Source: Streptomyces dioscori (lineage in GTDB: Bacteria > Actinomycetota > Actinomycetes > Streptomycetales > Streptomycetaceae). Taken from it: a stretch of 64,000 nucleotides of DNA. Made by a program: the position numbers and the translations under genes. Below, in pieces: positions 46,794-54,917 of this stretch. The notes under the pieces are model-generated. The model saw only the letters and a list, made by a program, of their open reading frames with translations. It did not search any database and had not been told where the DNA came from. Positions within the stretch are counted from its first letter, which is position 1. Every line of letters starts with the position of its first letter. The DNA is taken from NCBI RefSeq assembly GCF_003024195.1, contig NZ_KZ679051.1, forward strand, positions 183,790-247,789, written 5' to 3'.

Positions 46794-47996
46794 GTGAGCA
46801 ACAACGGGAACACGAACAAGGACACGAGCGGGGACACCTTCACTCTCACTCCGCCCGAGGCTGTCGCGGCGGTGCCGAAGGAGAAGGCCGGCGGGCTCGT
46901 GCCGGTCGACGAGTCCGTCCGTACGGACATGGCGCGCAAGGCCGCGGAGTACGTCGACGGGCTCGCCGTCCTCGACGCCCGCTCCCCCGAATTCGCCGGG
47001 AAGATCGGCGAGATCGTCGCGCTCGGTTCCGGTGAGATGCGGGGCGCCGCCGCCCAGTCCAACCGCATGCTGGAGCGCACGATCCGCGCCCTGCCCGCGA
47101 ACGGCGAGGACGCCCAGTCCCGGGTCTCGTCCTCGCTCGTCGAGCTGCGGCGCACGGTCGAGGACCTGGACCCGCGCGACCTGCCCGGCGGCAGGGCCCG
47201 CAGGCTGCTGTCCCGGTTGCCCGGCGGCAACAGGCTCCGCGACCATGTGGCCAAGTACGCCTCGGCCCAGGGCACGCTGAACAAGATCGTGGGCTCGTTG
47301 CGCGGCGGCCAGGACGAACTGCGGCGCGACAACGCAGCCCTGCAGACCGAACGCGTCCGTCTCTGGGACTCGATGGGCAAGCTCCAGGAGTACGTCGTCC
47401 TGACCGAGGCGCTGGACGCGGCGGTCGAGGGGCACATCAGCGGGGTGGAGGCGCGGGATCCCGCGCAGGCCGACACCCTGCGCGCCGACGTCCTCTTTCC
47501 GGTACGGCAGAAGCACCAGGACCTGCTCACCCAGCTCGCGGTGTGCGCCCAGGGGTATCTGGCGATGGACGTCGTCCGGCGCAACAACGAGGAGCTGATC
47601 AAGGGCGTCGACCGCGCGGCCACCACCACGGTGTCCGCGCTGCGCATCTCGGTCATGCTCGCCTCCGCCCTCGACAACCAGCGCAAGGTCGTCGAGCAGG
47701 TGAACGCGTTGCGCGGCACGACGGAGGACCTCATCCGCGGTAACGCGGAGATGCTCGCCACGCAGAGCGGGGAGATCCAGCGCATCGCCGCCGACCCCGC
47801 CGTGGGAGCGGAAACCCTCCGCTCGGCCTTCCAGCAGATCTACCAGACCCTGGACACCATCGACACGTACAAGGCCCAGGCCACGGAAACGATGGCGGCA
47901 ACGGTCGAGTCCCTCACCTCGGAACTCCAGCACGCCACGGCGTACTTGGAACGCAGCCGCGCACAAGGCGCCCTGGACGGAGGCCACCTCACATGA
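46794..47996 (+). CDS. TelA-family (toxic anion resistance) protein
   Basis: A 400-residue protein from GTG with GGGGGAAA upstream. Family features are VRTDMARKAAEYVDGLAVLDARSPEFAGKIGEIVALGSGEMRGAA, LPGGNRLRDHVAKYASAQGTLNKIVGSLRGGQDELRRDNAALQ and KTVVE-like QRKVVEQVNALRGTTEDLIRGNAEML. Long stretches form coiled coils. TelA proteins were named for tellurite resistance in Gram-negatives, but the biochemical role is not established. No membrane helix is visible. It lies 13 bases after the binding-protein gene, and its stop overlaps the next ATG (ATGA). Confidence 0.9.
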   Translation: MSNNGNTNKDTSGDTFTLTPPEAVAAVPKEKAGGLVPVDESVRTDMARKAAEYVDGLAVLDARSPEFAGKIGEIVALGSGEMRGAAAQSNRMLERTIRALPANGEDAQSRVSSSLVELRRTVEDLDPRDLPGGRARRLLSRLPGGNRLRDHVAKYASAQGTLNKIVGSLRGGQDELRRDNAALQTERVRLWDSMGKLQEYVVLTEALDAAVEGHISGVEARDPAQADTLRADVLFPVRQKHQDLLTQLAVCAQGYLAMDVVRRNNEELIKGVDRAATTTVSALRISVMLASALDNQRKVVEQVNALRGTTEDLIRGNAEMLATQSGEIQRIAADPAVGAETLRSAFQQIYQTLDTIDTYKAQATETMAATVESLTSELQHATAYLERSRAQGALDGGHLT

Positions 47997-49717
47997 GAGA
48001 CCCTCGCACTCCTGCACCCCGCTGGTCCGTGGCCAAGCGTCCGCACCCGTCCCCGCCCAGGTGGTCCGCGGGCACGCACCCGTCCCCACCCCCGTGGTCC
48101 GTGGGCAGGCGTTCCGCAGGGCGATGGGGGTCCCCCCGCGCGAGCGAGGCCGAGCGTGGGGGAGGGCGGGCACGGACCACCCACCCGGCCGCAGCCGCCA
48201 TCGCGCTGGTACTGGCGACCGCCGGATGCACCTCAGCCGTTGAGGGGCCAAGCCCTTCAAACAACAAGCCGGAGCCCGGCACCCTCCGCATACTCGCGTC
48301 AAGCGAACTCGTCGACATGACCCCCGTCCTGGACCAGGTCCACAAGGACACCGGCATCAAGGTGAAGCCCACCTACATCGGCACACTCGACGCCGTCGAC
48401 GTCCTGGCGAAGGGCGGGGCGAAGGGCGCGTACGACGCCGTCTGGCTCTCCTCCAACGACTACCTCCGTCTCGACCCCGCCGCCGCGAAGCAGGTCGTCT
48501 CCCAGACCCCGGTGATGTCCAGTCCGCTGGCGATCGGGGTGAAGCCCGCCACCGTACGGAAGTTGGGGTGGAAGCCCGAGGACGTCACCTGGGCCGACAT
48601 CGGGAAGGCGGTGCGCGGCGGCGGCCTGACCTACGGCATGACCGACCCGTCCCGCTCCAACTCGGGTTTCTCCACCCTCGTGTCCGTGGCCTCGGGTCTG
48701 TCCGACGCCCAGTCCGCGCTGACGGACGCCGATGTGAAGGAGGCCACGCCCCGGCTGACGGAGTTCTTCAAGGGGCAGAAGCTGACGTCCGGTTCGTCGG
48801 GCTGGCTGGCGCAGGCGTACGACCGGCGCGGTGACGTCGACGCGCTGCTCAATTACGAGTCCGTGCTGGAGTCGAGGAAGGATCTGACGGTGATCCGGCC
48901 GCGGGACGGCGTCGTCACCGCCGACTATCCGCTCTCCTCGCTCACGAACACGGGTCGGGAGGTCCGGGAGGACGTCAGGCGGCTCGCCGAGGCCCTGCGT
49001 ACCCCGGCGATCCAGCGGCTGATCACCGAGCGGACGCTGCGCCGGCCCGTCGTGCCCTCCGTGCCGCCCGCCGCGGGGCTCGATACCACTCGGCGGCGCG
49101 AACTGCCGTTCCCGGGGAGCCGTTCCGTCGCCGACGGGCTCCTCGACTCGTACGAGAACAAGCTGCGCCGCCCCTCCCGGACCGTGTACGTGCTCGACAC
49201 CTCGGGCTCGATGGGTGAGGACGGGCGGCTCGGGCGGCTGAAGAAGGCGCTCACCGATCTCACCGGCGACTTCCGCGAACGCGAGGAGGTGACGCTGATG
49301 CCGTTCGGCTCGGCCGTCAAGAGCGTACGCACGCATGTGGTGCGGCCCGAGGACCCGCGTTCGGGGCTCGACGGGATCCGCCGTGACACGCGGGCGCTCA
49401 CCGCGGAGGGCGACACCGCGATCTATACGTCGCTGCAGAAGGCGTACGAGGAGCTGGGGGCCGACGGCGACACGTTCACGTCGGTCGTGCTGATGACGGA
49501 CGGCGAGAACACGGAGGGTGCGAGCCCGGCGGAGTTCGACGGATTCTACGGGCGGCTGTCCGCGGCCGAGCGGCGGATTCCCGTCTTCCCGATCCTGTTC
49601 GGCGACTCCGACCGCGGCGAGCTGGAACACATCGCCGAGCTGACCGGCGGCCGTCTCTTCGACGCGCGGAAGGGCTCACTGGACGGCGCTTTCAAGGAGA
49701 TCCGTGGCTACCAATAG
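47993..49717 (+). CDS. Lipoprotein with solute-binding domain fused to a von Willebrand A domain
   Basis: A 574-residue protein. The ATG overlaps the TelA stop. Residues 1-60 are an unusual Pro/Ser/Trp/Arg-rich stretch read from a common Streptomyces repeat, before the lipoprotein signal AAAAIALVLATAGCTSA (lipobox TAGC). A binding-protein type 2 domain (about residues 90-350) contains LRILASSELVDMTPVLDQVHKDTGIKV and TYGMTDPSRSNSGFSTLVSVASG. The VWA domain (about residues 395-574) has a complete MIDAS: VYVLDTSGSMGEDG, the Thr in GDTAIYTSLQ and Asp in LMTDGENTEG. It would bind a metal-dependent ligand outside the cell. The real start could lie nearer the signal peptide. Confidence 0.9.
   Translation: MRDPRTPAPRWSVAKRPHPSPPRWSAGTHPSPPPWSVGRRSAGRWGSPRASEAERGGGRARTTHPAAAAIALVLATAGCTSAVEGPSPSNNKPEPGTLRILASSELVDMTPVLDQVHKDTGIKVKPTYIGTLDAVDVLAKGGAKGAYDAVWLSSNDYLRLDPAAAKQVVSQTPVMSSPLAIGVKPATVRKLGWKPEDVTWADIGKAVRGGGLTYGMTDPSRSNSGFSTLVSVASGLSDAQSALTDADVKEATPRLTEFFKGQKLTSGSSGWLAQAYDRRGDVDALLNYESVLESRKDLTVIRPRDGVVTADYPLSSLTNTGREVREDVRRLAEALRTPAIQRLITERTLRRPVVPSVPPAAGLDTTRRRELPFPGSRSVADGLLDSYENKLRRPSRTVYVLDTSGSMGEDGRLGRLKKALTDLTGDFREREEVTLMPFGSAVKSVRTHVVRPEDPRSGLDGIRRDTRALTAEGDTAIYTSLQKAYEELGADGDTFTSVVLMTDGENTEGASPAEFDGFYGRLSAAERRIPVFPILFGDSDRGELEHIAELTGGRLFDARKGSLDGAFKEIRGYQ
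48125..48164. repeat. Common Streptomyces intergenic repeat inside the lipoprotein frame
   Basis: TGGGGGTCCCCCCGCGCGAG followed by a GCCGAGCGTGGGGGAG end form a hairpin-like unit (GGGGGTCCCCC core and GGGGGAG end). It lies within codons 45-57 of the VWA lipoprotein and is preceded by two more direct copies of GTGGTCCGYGGGC (near 48023, 48060 and 48094). Confidence 0.75.
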
Positions 49718-50321
49718 GACCGGCAAGGCCGGCAGGCTTCTCGGCCGGCTGGAGTCGCGTAAGAATCTCACCGGGAGCGCCTGCGGGATCGTCGGTCTCG
49801 GGCTGACCTTCGCGGGGGTCGCGGGGGCGTACTGGCCCGTCGTCGTCGTGGGTCTGTACGGCGCGGGCGCGTTGATCGCCCCGCCGGAGCGCCCGCCGCT
49901 GCCGGACTTCCCGGACCCGTCCGCCCAGTTGGACGAGATACGTGCCGACTTCGGCAAGCTGCGGGCCTATCTCGCGGACGTCGAGCTGCCGCCCGCCGCC
50001 GCCGGGCGGCTCACCGAGCTGACCGAGCTGCTGGCGGCGCTGCTCGATCCGGGATGGGTCGCGGAGATCCTCGCGCAGGATCCGGAGGGGGTGCACGCGC
50101 TGTCCCGTACCGTGCGGACGGACGTGCCGGAGGCCGTGGACACGTTCGTACGGACGCGGTGGTGGGTGCGGCTCGCGCCCGGTACGGAGGCGCCCGAGCG
50201 GCATCTTGAGCGGCAGCTCACGCTGCTGCACGAGGAGGCGGAGGCGCTGGCCGCCGGTCTGCGGGAGACGGAGGCCCGGCGTCAGGAGTCCCACACCCGA
50301 TACCTGGAGGACCGGGCGTAA
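49704..50321 (+). CDS. Small membrane protein, last gene of the TelA/VWA operon
   Basis: A 205-residue protein; GTG start with AAGGAGATCC, overlapping the VWA gene by 14 bases. Near the N-terminus a double membrane segment (LTGSACGIVGLGLTFAGVAGAYWPVVVVGLYGAGALIAPP) could form a hairpin. The rest is helical and soluble (LRAYLADVELPPAAAGRLTELTELLAALLD, a WWVRLAPGTEAPERHLERQLTLLHEEAEALAAGLRE coiled coil). It resembles 5-bromo-4-chloroindolyl-type small phage-shock or XpaC-like partners of TelA only in context. The 3' end carries a 28-bp tandem duplication that includes the stop. Confidence 0.8.
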   Translation: MATNRTGKAGRLLGRLESRKNLTGSACGIVGLGLTFAGVAGAYWPVVVVGLYGAGALIAPPERPPLPDFPDPSAQLDEIRADFGKLRAYLADVELPPAAAGRLTELTELLAALLDPGWVAEILAQDPEGVHALSRTVRTDVPEAVDTFVRTRWWVRLAPGTEAPERHLERQLTLLHEEAEALAAGLRETEARRQESHTRYLEDRA

Positions 50322-50351
50322 CCCCCGATACCTGGAGGACCGGGCGTAACC
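50296..50351. repeat. 28-bp exact tandem duplication at a gene end
   Basis: CCCGATACCTGGAGGACCGG plus GCGTAACC occurs at 50296-50323 and is repeated exactly at 50324-50351. It encodes the last codons RYLEDRA and stop, so the second copy is downstream of the stop. It is a recent event by its perfection. Confidence 0.95.
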
Positions 50352-50376
50352 CCCGAGGGTCGCGTGGGGAGTGGGC

Positions 50377-51105
50377 TCAGCCGGTGCCGAACTCCGTGAG
50401 CGCCCGGTCCACGATCGCCTCCAGCTGCTCGTGGTGTGCGCCCCGCCAGTACGCCCGCCCGCACTCCGCGCATTTCGCGAACACGTCGTACGACCTCCGC
50501 GTACCCCCTTCGAGCTGCTCGGCGACCTCGTCCTTCGAGGCCTCCGTCAGCAGGCCGTTGCACGCGGTGCACCTGGTCCAGGGGTGCAGGGCGGGGGCGA
50601 AACGGCCGAGGACGTCCCGTAGTTGTTCGTCCGGTCGGGTGCTGTAGACGAACGCCCCCGCCCACAGCTCCCGGCGCCGCAGCAGGCCCCGGTCCCGGCT
50701 GAGCATCACCCGCTGCTCGGCCGCGGATCTCGCCGCGAGCGCGGGGTCGCCGATGTCCAGCGACTCGTACGCGGCGTCGACGCCGAGCAGCCGCAGCCTG
50801 CGCGCCAGCGTGCCGAGGTGGACGTCGAGCAGGAACCGCAGCGGGGCGCCCGGCACCGGCTGGGGGCGCTCGACCGCGCGTACCTCGACGGAGTCGGCCG
50901 CCGTCGGCAGATGCGAGACGGCCACCGGGCTGCCGTTCACCACGAGTTCCCCGACCTCGGTCAGCGGGACGCCCAGCGACTCGACGACATGGCCCAGCGT
51001 GGACGAGCCGTCGGTGGCGACCGGCGTGGCCCCCGAGCGGCGTCCGTGCGGGACGAACACCCGCAGTCCGGGAGCGAATTCGACGTGGATCTCCGGTCCG
51101 TTCAC
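50377..51105 (-). CDS. Mut7-C RNase domain protein with N-terminal ubiquitin-like domain
   Basis: A 242-residue protein from GTG (VNGPEIHVEFAPGLRVFVPHGRRSG). Residues 1-85 resemble a ThiS/MoaD-type beta-grasp (VVESLGVPLTEVGELVVNGSPVAVSHLP), as in the ubiquitin-Mut7-C family. The Mut7-C domain has the PIN-like core FLLDVHLGTLARRLRLLGVDAAYESLDIGDPALAARSAAEQRVMLSRDRGLL. A zinc ribbon CTACNGLL ... CAECGRAYW completes it. Predicted to be an RNase or tRNA-related nuclease; not experimentally assigned. Single gene, downstream of the TetR gene in the same direction. Confidence 0.92.
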   Translation of the reverse strand: MNGPEIHVEFAPGLRVFVPHGRRSGATPVATDGSSTLGHVVESLGVPLTEVGELVVNGSPVAVSHLPTAADSVEVRAVERPQPVPGAPLRFLLDVHLGTLARRLRLLGVDAAYESLDIGDPALAARSAAEQRVMLSRDRGLLRRRELWAGAFVYSTRPDEQLRDVLGRFAPALHPWTRCTACNGLLTEASKDEVAEQLEGGTRRSYDVFAKCAECGRAYWRGAHHEQLEAIVDRALTEFGTG

Positions 51106-51140
51106 CGGGTCAGGATGACATGCGGGGCGGGCCCGTGGCC

Positions 51141-51818
51141 TCAGGGTTTCCCCTGAGCGAGCCCTTGGTCCAGGACGTCCAGGGCCCGGTCGACGAGAAC
51201 GCCGAGGTCGTCCTCGTGCCCGTGCTCGGCCCAGTACAGGGTCGTCTCCGTCAGAGCGCCCACCAGGGACATCGCGGCGACGCGCACCTCGAAGGCGTCC
51301 GGTGCCCGGCCGGTGCGCTCGCCGATGACCTGGCAGAGCAGCCGGCCGGTGCCGGACATGTTCTCCGTCATCCGGGTGCGCACGGCGGGCACCTCGACCA
51401 TCAGCCTGGTCCGCAGCCGGGTCGCCTCGGGGTCCTCCGAGGCGCCGAGGGCGATGCCCGTCCTGAACGCGTGCCGCAGGGAGTCGAGCCACGGTTCGCC
51501 GGCCGGGCGGGCGCGCAGTTCTGTCAGCAGGATCGGGGCGTACTCGTCCGTGAGGACGATGTCCTCCTTGGCCGGGAAGTAGCGCAGGACCGTGGAGGGC
51601 GACACCTCGGCCCGCGCGGCGATCTGCTCGATCGTCGTCGCGTCGTACCCCTGCTCGCGGATCAGCCCGTACGTCGCTTCACGGATGGCCGTGCGCGTCT
51701 TGGTCTTCTTGCGCTCGCGGAGTCCTGGCCGGGGGCCGCCCGCCGCAGGAGCGGCTGGGGCGGCCGGAGCGGCCGGAGCGGCGGGAGGGGGAGTACGTGC
51801 GGCCGTCATGGCGGTCAT
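51141..51818 (-). CDS. TetR-family transcriptional regulator
   Basis: A 225-residue regulator. An Ala/Pro-rich N-terminal tail (APAAPAAPAAPAAG) precedes the TetR DNA-binding domain: TRTAIREATYGLIREQGYDATTIEQIAARAEVSPSTVLRYFPAKEDIVLTDEY. The ligand domain follows and ends at DVLDQGLAQGKP. The gene follows hemolysin III on the same strand with a gap of 63 bases. The palindrome CCTACG-n4-CGTAGG just upstream of hemolysin III is a probable TetR operator, so self-control of the pair is likely. The ligand is unknown; an acyl-CoA/lipid-type inducer is possible in this group. Confidence 0.93.
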   Translation of the reverse strand: MTAMTAARTPPPAAPAAPAAPAAPAAGGPRPGLRERKKTKTRTAIREATYGLIREQGYDATTIEQIAARAEVSPSTVLRYFPAKEDIVLTDEYAPILLTELRARPAGEPWLDSLRHAFRTGIALGASEDPEATRLRTRLMVEVPAVRTRMTENMSGTGRLLCQVIGERTGRAPDAFEVRVAAMSLVGALTETTLYWAEHGHEDDLGVLVDRALDVLDQGLAQGKP

Positions 51819-51881
51819 TGTCGGGCATCCGGCCGGACCGGTGCCATGTCCGGGACGGCCGGATGCCGGCGCCTGCCGTGG

Positions 51882-52604
51882 CTATCCGTACTGGTAGGCC
51901 ACCATCGAGATGCCGATGTAGTGCGCGATGAACGCCGCGAGCGTGAACGAGTGGAAGACCTCGTGGAAGCCGAACCAGCGCGGTGACGGGTTGGGCCGCT
52001 TGAGCGCGTAGATCACGCCGCCGGCGCTGTAGAGGAGCCCGCCCACGATCACCAGGACCAGGACGGCGATACCCCCGGCCCGCATGAAGTCGGGGAGGAA
52101 GAAGACGGCTGCCCAGCCCATCGCGATGTAACAGGGGGTGTAGAGCCAGCGCGGGGCGCCGATCCAGAAGACCCGGAAGGCGATGCCCGCGAGCGCCGCG
52201 ATCCAGATGCCCCACAGCAGCCACTTCCCCTTGCTCTCCGGGAGCAGCAGCATCGTCAGCGGTGTGTACGAGCCCGCGATGATCAGGAAGATGTTCGCGT
52301 GGTCGAGTCTGCGCAGCACGCCGTCCATCCGCGGACTCCACGTGCCGCGGTGGTAGATCGCGCTGACTCCGAACAGCAGGCAGGCCGTCAGGACGAAGAT
52401 CGCGCAGGCCGCACGGGCGCGGGTCGACCCGGCGAGGGCCGTCAGGACCAGGCCGGAGACGAGGACCGCCGGGAACATTCCGGCGTGCAGCCAGCCGCGC
52501 AGTCTTGGTTTGACGGGGTGCGGCAGGGAGAGCGCTTCGGCGACACGGTCGACGACCGGCGATTCCGCTGAGGCGTCGGGGCTGGGCGCAGTCATGCGAT
52601 CCAT
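51882..52604 (-). CDS. Hemolysin III family (PAQR-like) membrane protein
   Basis: A 240-residue protein with seven membrane segments in the second and third quarters. PAQR/hemolysin III signature residues are SAIYHRGTWSP (His, near segment 2), DHANIFLIIAGSYTPLTMLLL, and the C-terminal GFHEVFHSFTLAAFIAHYIGISM with the His cluster that binds zinc in this superfamily. In E. coli the homologue YqfA is linked to membrane-lipid energy metabolism. Two ATG codons three codons apart (MDRMTAPSP) are possible starts. The operator-like palindrome begins four bases upstream of the first ATG. Confidence 0.92.
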   Translation of the reverse strand: MDRMTAPSPDASAESPVVDRVAEALSLPHPVKPRLRGWLHAGMFPAVLVSGLVLTALAGSTRARAACAIFVLTACLLFGVSAIYHRGTWSPRMDGVLRRLDHANIFLIIAGSYTPLTMLLLPESKGKWLLWGIWIAALAGIAFRVFWIGAPRWLYTPCYIAMGWAAVFFLPDFMRAGGIAVLVLVIVGGLLYSAGGVIYALKRPNPSPRWFGFHEVFHSFTLAAFIAHYIGISMVAYQYG

Positions 52605-52607
52605 CGT

Positions 52608-52625
52608 ACCTACGCAACCGTAGGT
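52608..52625. promoter_or_regulatory. TetR-type operator palindrome
   Basis: ACCTACG (52608-52614), CAAC, CGTAGGT (52619-52625): 7-bp perfect arms, with an outer near-symmetric GT/TAC extension. It touches the start of the hemolysin III-TetR operon, in the place expected for autorepression. It may also act on a rightward promoter. Confidence 0.7.
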
Positions 52626-52835
52626 TACGTATCAGCCGACCGTCGGAAGTGCGCCAAGTGGCCAGCGTCTCATGCGGGCGCCGGGCCGAAGTGCCGGGTG
52701 GGCAGGGAAAGGACTTCTTACGCCCACGGCAACAAGTGGTGATGCTCACGCCGCTCAGGTGTGAGGCCCTCTGGACATATGCGCGGACCCGTCGGATGAT
52801 CAAATGAGTGCGGTCGGCACCGGATGAGCGCCAGG

Positions 52836-52915
52836 AAGATCGATATCCACCGAAAAGATCGATAAGGGTCGGTAAAAATCCGTGACGATCGGTCACGATC
52901 GGTGAGTATCGATTA
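52836..52915. promoter_or_regulatory. Helically phased decamer array upstream of PEPCK
   Basis: The trinucleotide TCG (once TCC) recurs at 52840, 52859, 52869, 52879, 52889, 52899 and 52909: steps of 19 and then exactly 10. Each lies in a decamer such as GACGATCGGT, CACGATCGGT and GAGTATCGAT. The region is clearly lower in GC than its flanks. The nearest ORF start is the PEPCK GTG, 67 bases downstream of the last unit. This resembles a multi-site operator or a curved DNA element. Confidence 0.6.
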
Positions 52916-52982
52916 CGTGAAGCATCCGGGTCGCAGCCCCCACGGGGCACAAAAAACAAAAACCCCTCATCTAGGAGCGATC

Positions 52983-54824
52983 GTGGCGCGCGACATCGCG
53001 GCTCCCTCTTCTTCCGACACCGTCCCCACCCACCATCAGGAACTGGTCTCGTGGGTCAACGAGATCGCCGAACTGACGCAGCCGGACAGTGTGGTCTGGT
53101 GTGACGGCTCAGAGGCCGAATACGAGCGACTGAGCGAGGAGCTCGTCCGCAAGGGCACCTTCAGGAAGCTCGACCCGATCAAGCGCCCGAACTCCTACTA
53201 CGCCGCCTCCGACCCGACCGATGTCGCCCGGGTCGAGGACCGGACGTTCATCTGCTCCGAGGACGAGGCGGACGCGGGCCCGACCAACCACTGGAAGGAC
53301 CCCGCCGAGATGCGGGAGGTCTTCCAGGGCAAGGAGGGCAACGGGGGGATCTTCCGCGGCTCGATGCGCGGCCGGACGATGTACGTCGTCCCGTTCTGCA
53401 TGGGCCCGCTCGGCTCCGACCTCTCCGCCATCGGTGTCGAGATCACCGACTCCGCGTACGTCGCCGTGTCCATGCGCACCATGACCCGGATGGGTCAGCC
53501 GGTCCTGGACGAACTCGGCTCCGACGGTTTCTTCGTGCGTGCTGTGCACACGCTCGGGGCGCCGCTGGAGGAGGGCGAGGCGGACGTGCCGTGGCCCTGC
53601 AACTCCACGAAGTACATCTCCCACTTCCCGGAGACCCGCGAGATCTGGTCGTACGGCTCCGGGTACGGCGGCAACGCGCTGCTCGGCAAGAAGTGCTACG
53701 CGCTGCGCATCGCCTCCGTCATGGCCCGTGACGAGGGCTGGCTCGCCGAGCACATGCTCATCCTGAAACTCACGCCCCCGCAGGGAGAGTCGAAGTACGT
53801 CGCCGCCGCGTTCCCGAGTGCCTGCGGCAAGACGAACCTCGCGATGCTGGAGCCGACGGTCCGCGGCTGGACCGTCGAGACCATCGGCGACGACATCGCG
53901 TGGATGCGCTTCGGCGAGGACGGGCGGCTGTACGCGATCAACCCCGAGGCCGGTTTCTTCGGCGTCGCGCCCGGCACCGGTGAGCACACCAACGCCAACG
54001 CGATGAAGACGCTGTGGGGCAACTCCGTCTTCACCAATGTCGCCCTGACCGACGACAACGACGTGTGGTGGGAGGGCATGACCGAGGAGACGCCCGCCCA
54101 TCTGACGGACTGGAAGGGCAACGACTGGACGCCCGAGTCCGGCGTACCGGCCGCCCATCCGAACGCCCGCTTCACCACGCCCGCCGCGCAGTGCCCGATC
54201 ATCGCGCCCGAGTGGGAGGACCCGCGGGGCGTGCCGATCTCGGCGATCCTCTTCGGTGGCCGCCGGGCCACGGCCGTGCCGCTGGTCACCGAGTCCTTCG
54301 ACTGGAACCACGGTGTCTTCCTCGGGGCGAACGTCGCCTCCGAGAAGACCGCCGCCGCCGAGGGCAAGGTCGGTGAGCTGCGCCGCGACCCGTTCGCGAT
54401 GCTGCCGTTCTGCGGCTACAACATGGGCGACTACATGGGCCACTGGGTCGACGTCGCCAAGGGCAAGGACCAGGCGAAGCTCCCGAAGATCTACTACGTC
54501 AACTGGTTCCGGAAGAACGACGCGGGCAAGTTCGTGTGGCCCGGCTTCGGCGAGAACAGCCGGGTCCTGAAGTGGATCGTGGACCGGCTCGACGGGCGGG
54601 CCGAGGGTGTGGAGACGCCGATCGGTGTGCTGCCGGCGAAGGGCGCGCTCGACACGGAGGGCCTCGCGCTCTCCGAGTCCGACCTCGACTTCCTGCTCAC
54701 GGTCGACAAGGAGGTCTGGCGTGAGGAGGCCGCGCTGGTGCCTGAGCATCTGAACACGTTCGGTGAGCACACACCGGTCGAGCTGTGGGACGAGTACCGG
54801 GCCTTGGTGAAGCGCCTCGGCTGA
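52983..54824 (+). CDS. pckG: Phosphoenolpyruvate carboxykinase (GTP)
   Basis: A 613-residue cytoplasmic enzyme converting oxaloacetate and GTP to PEP, the entry to gluconeogenesis. The GTG (VARDIAAPSSSDT) with AGGAG at six bases was preferred; upstream residues are not conserved-looking. Catalytic motifs: the kinase P-loop FPSACGKTNLAMLEP (kinase-1a), the Cys loop there, the metal site IGDDIAWMRFGEDGRLYAINPEAGFFGVAPGT, and the C-terminal GTP-site MLPFCGYNMGDYMGHW and WFRKNDAGKFVWPGFGENSRVLKW. Length and motifs are those of GTP-type PckG. A phased repeat array precedes the gene, which looks like a control region. Single gene. Confidence 0.97.
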   Translation: MARDIAAPSSSDTVPTHHQELVSWVNEIAELTQPDSVVWCDGSEAEYERLSEELVRKGTFRKLDPIKRPNSYYAASDPTDVARVEDRTFICSEDEADAGPTNHWKDPAEMREVFQGKEGNGGIFRGSMRGRTMYVVPFCMGPLGSDLSAIGVEITDSAYVAVSMRTMTRMGQPVLDELGSDGFFVRAVHTLGAPLEEGEADVPWPCNSTKYISHFPETREIWSYGSGYGGNALLGKKCYALRIASVMARDEGWLAEHMLILKLTPPQGESKYVAAAFPSACGKTNLAMLEPTVRGWTVETIGDDIAWMRFGEDGRLYAINPEAGFFGVAPGTGEHTNANAMKTLWGNSVFTNVALTDDNDVWWEGMTEETPAHLTDWKGNDWTPESGVPAAHPNARFTTPAAQCPIIAPEWEDPRGVPISAILFGGRRATAVPLVTESFDWNHGVFLGANVASEKTAAAEGKVGELRRDPFAMLPFCGYNMGDYMGHWVDVAKGKDQAKLPKIYYVNWFRKNDAGKFVWPGFGENSRVLKWIVDRLDGRAEGVETPIGVLPAKGALDTEGLALSESDLDFLLTVDKEVWREEAALVPEHLNTFGEHTPVELWDEYRALVKRLG

Positions 54825-54850
54825 CGCCCACCGTTTGTCGTTTGTCCTCA

Positions 54851-54888
54851 AGCGCCGGACGGGCTGAGTGATCAGCCCGTCCGGCGCT
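54851..54888. terminator. 17-bp hairpin after PEPCK
   Basis: AGCGCCGGACGGGCTGA (54851-54867), a 4-base loop, and its exact complement (54872-54888). It contains the same GCCCGTCCGGCG core as the second repeat family and lies 27 bases past the PEPCK stop, between convergent genes. Confidence 0.9.
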
Positions 54889-54917
54889 CGCGCCATATGG
54901 CCGGGCGAGGCGCGACC

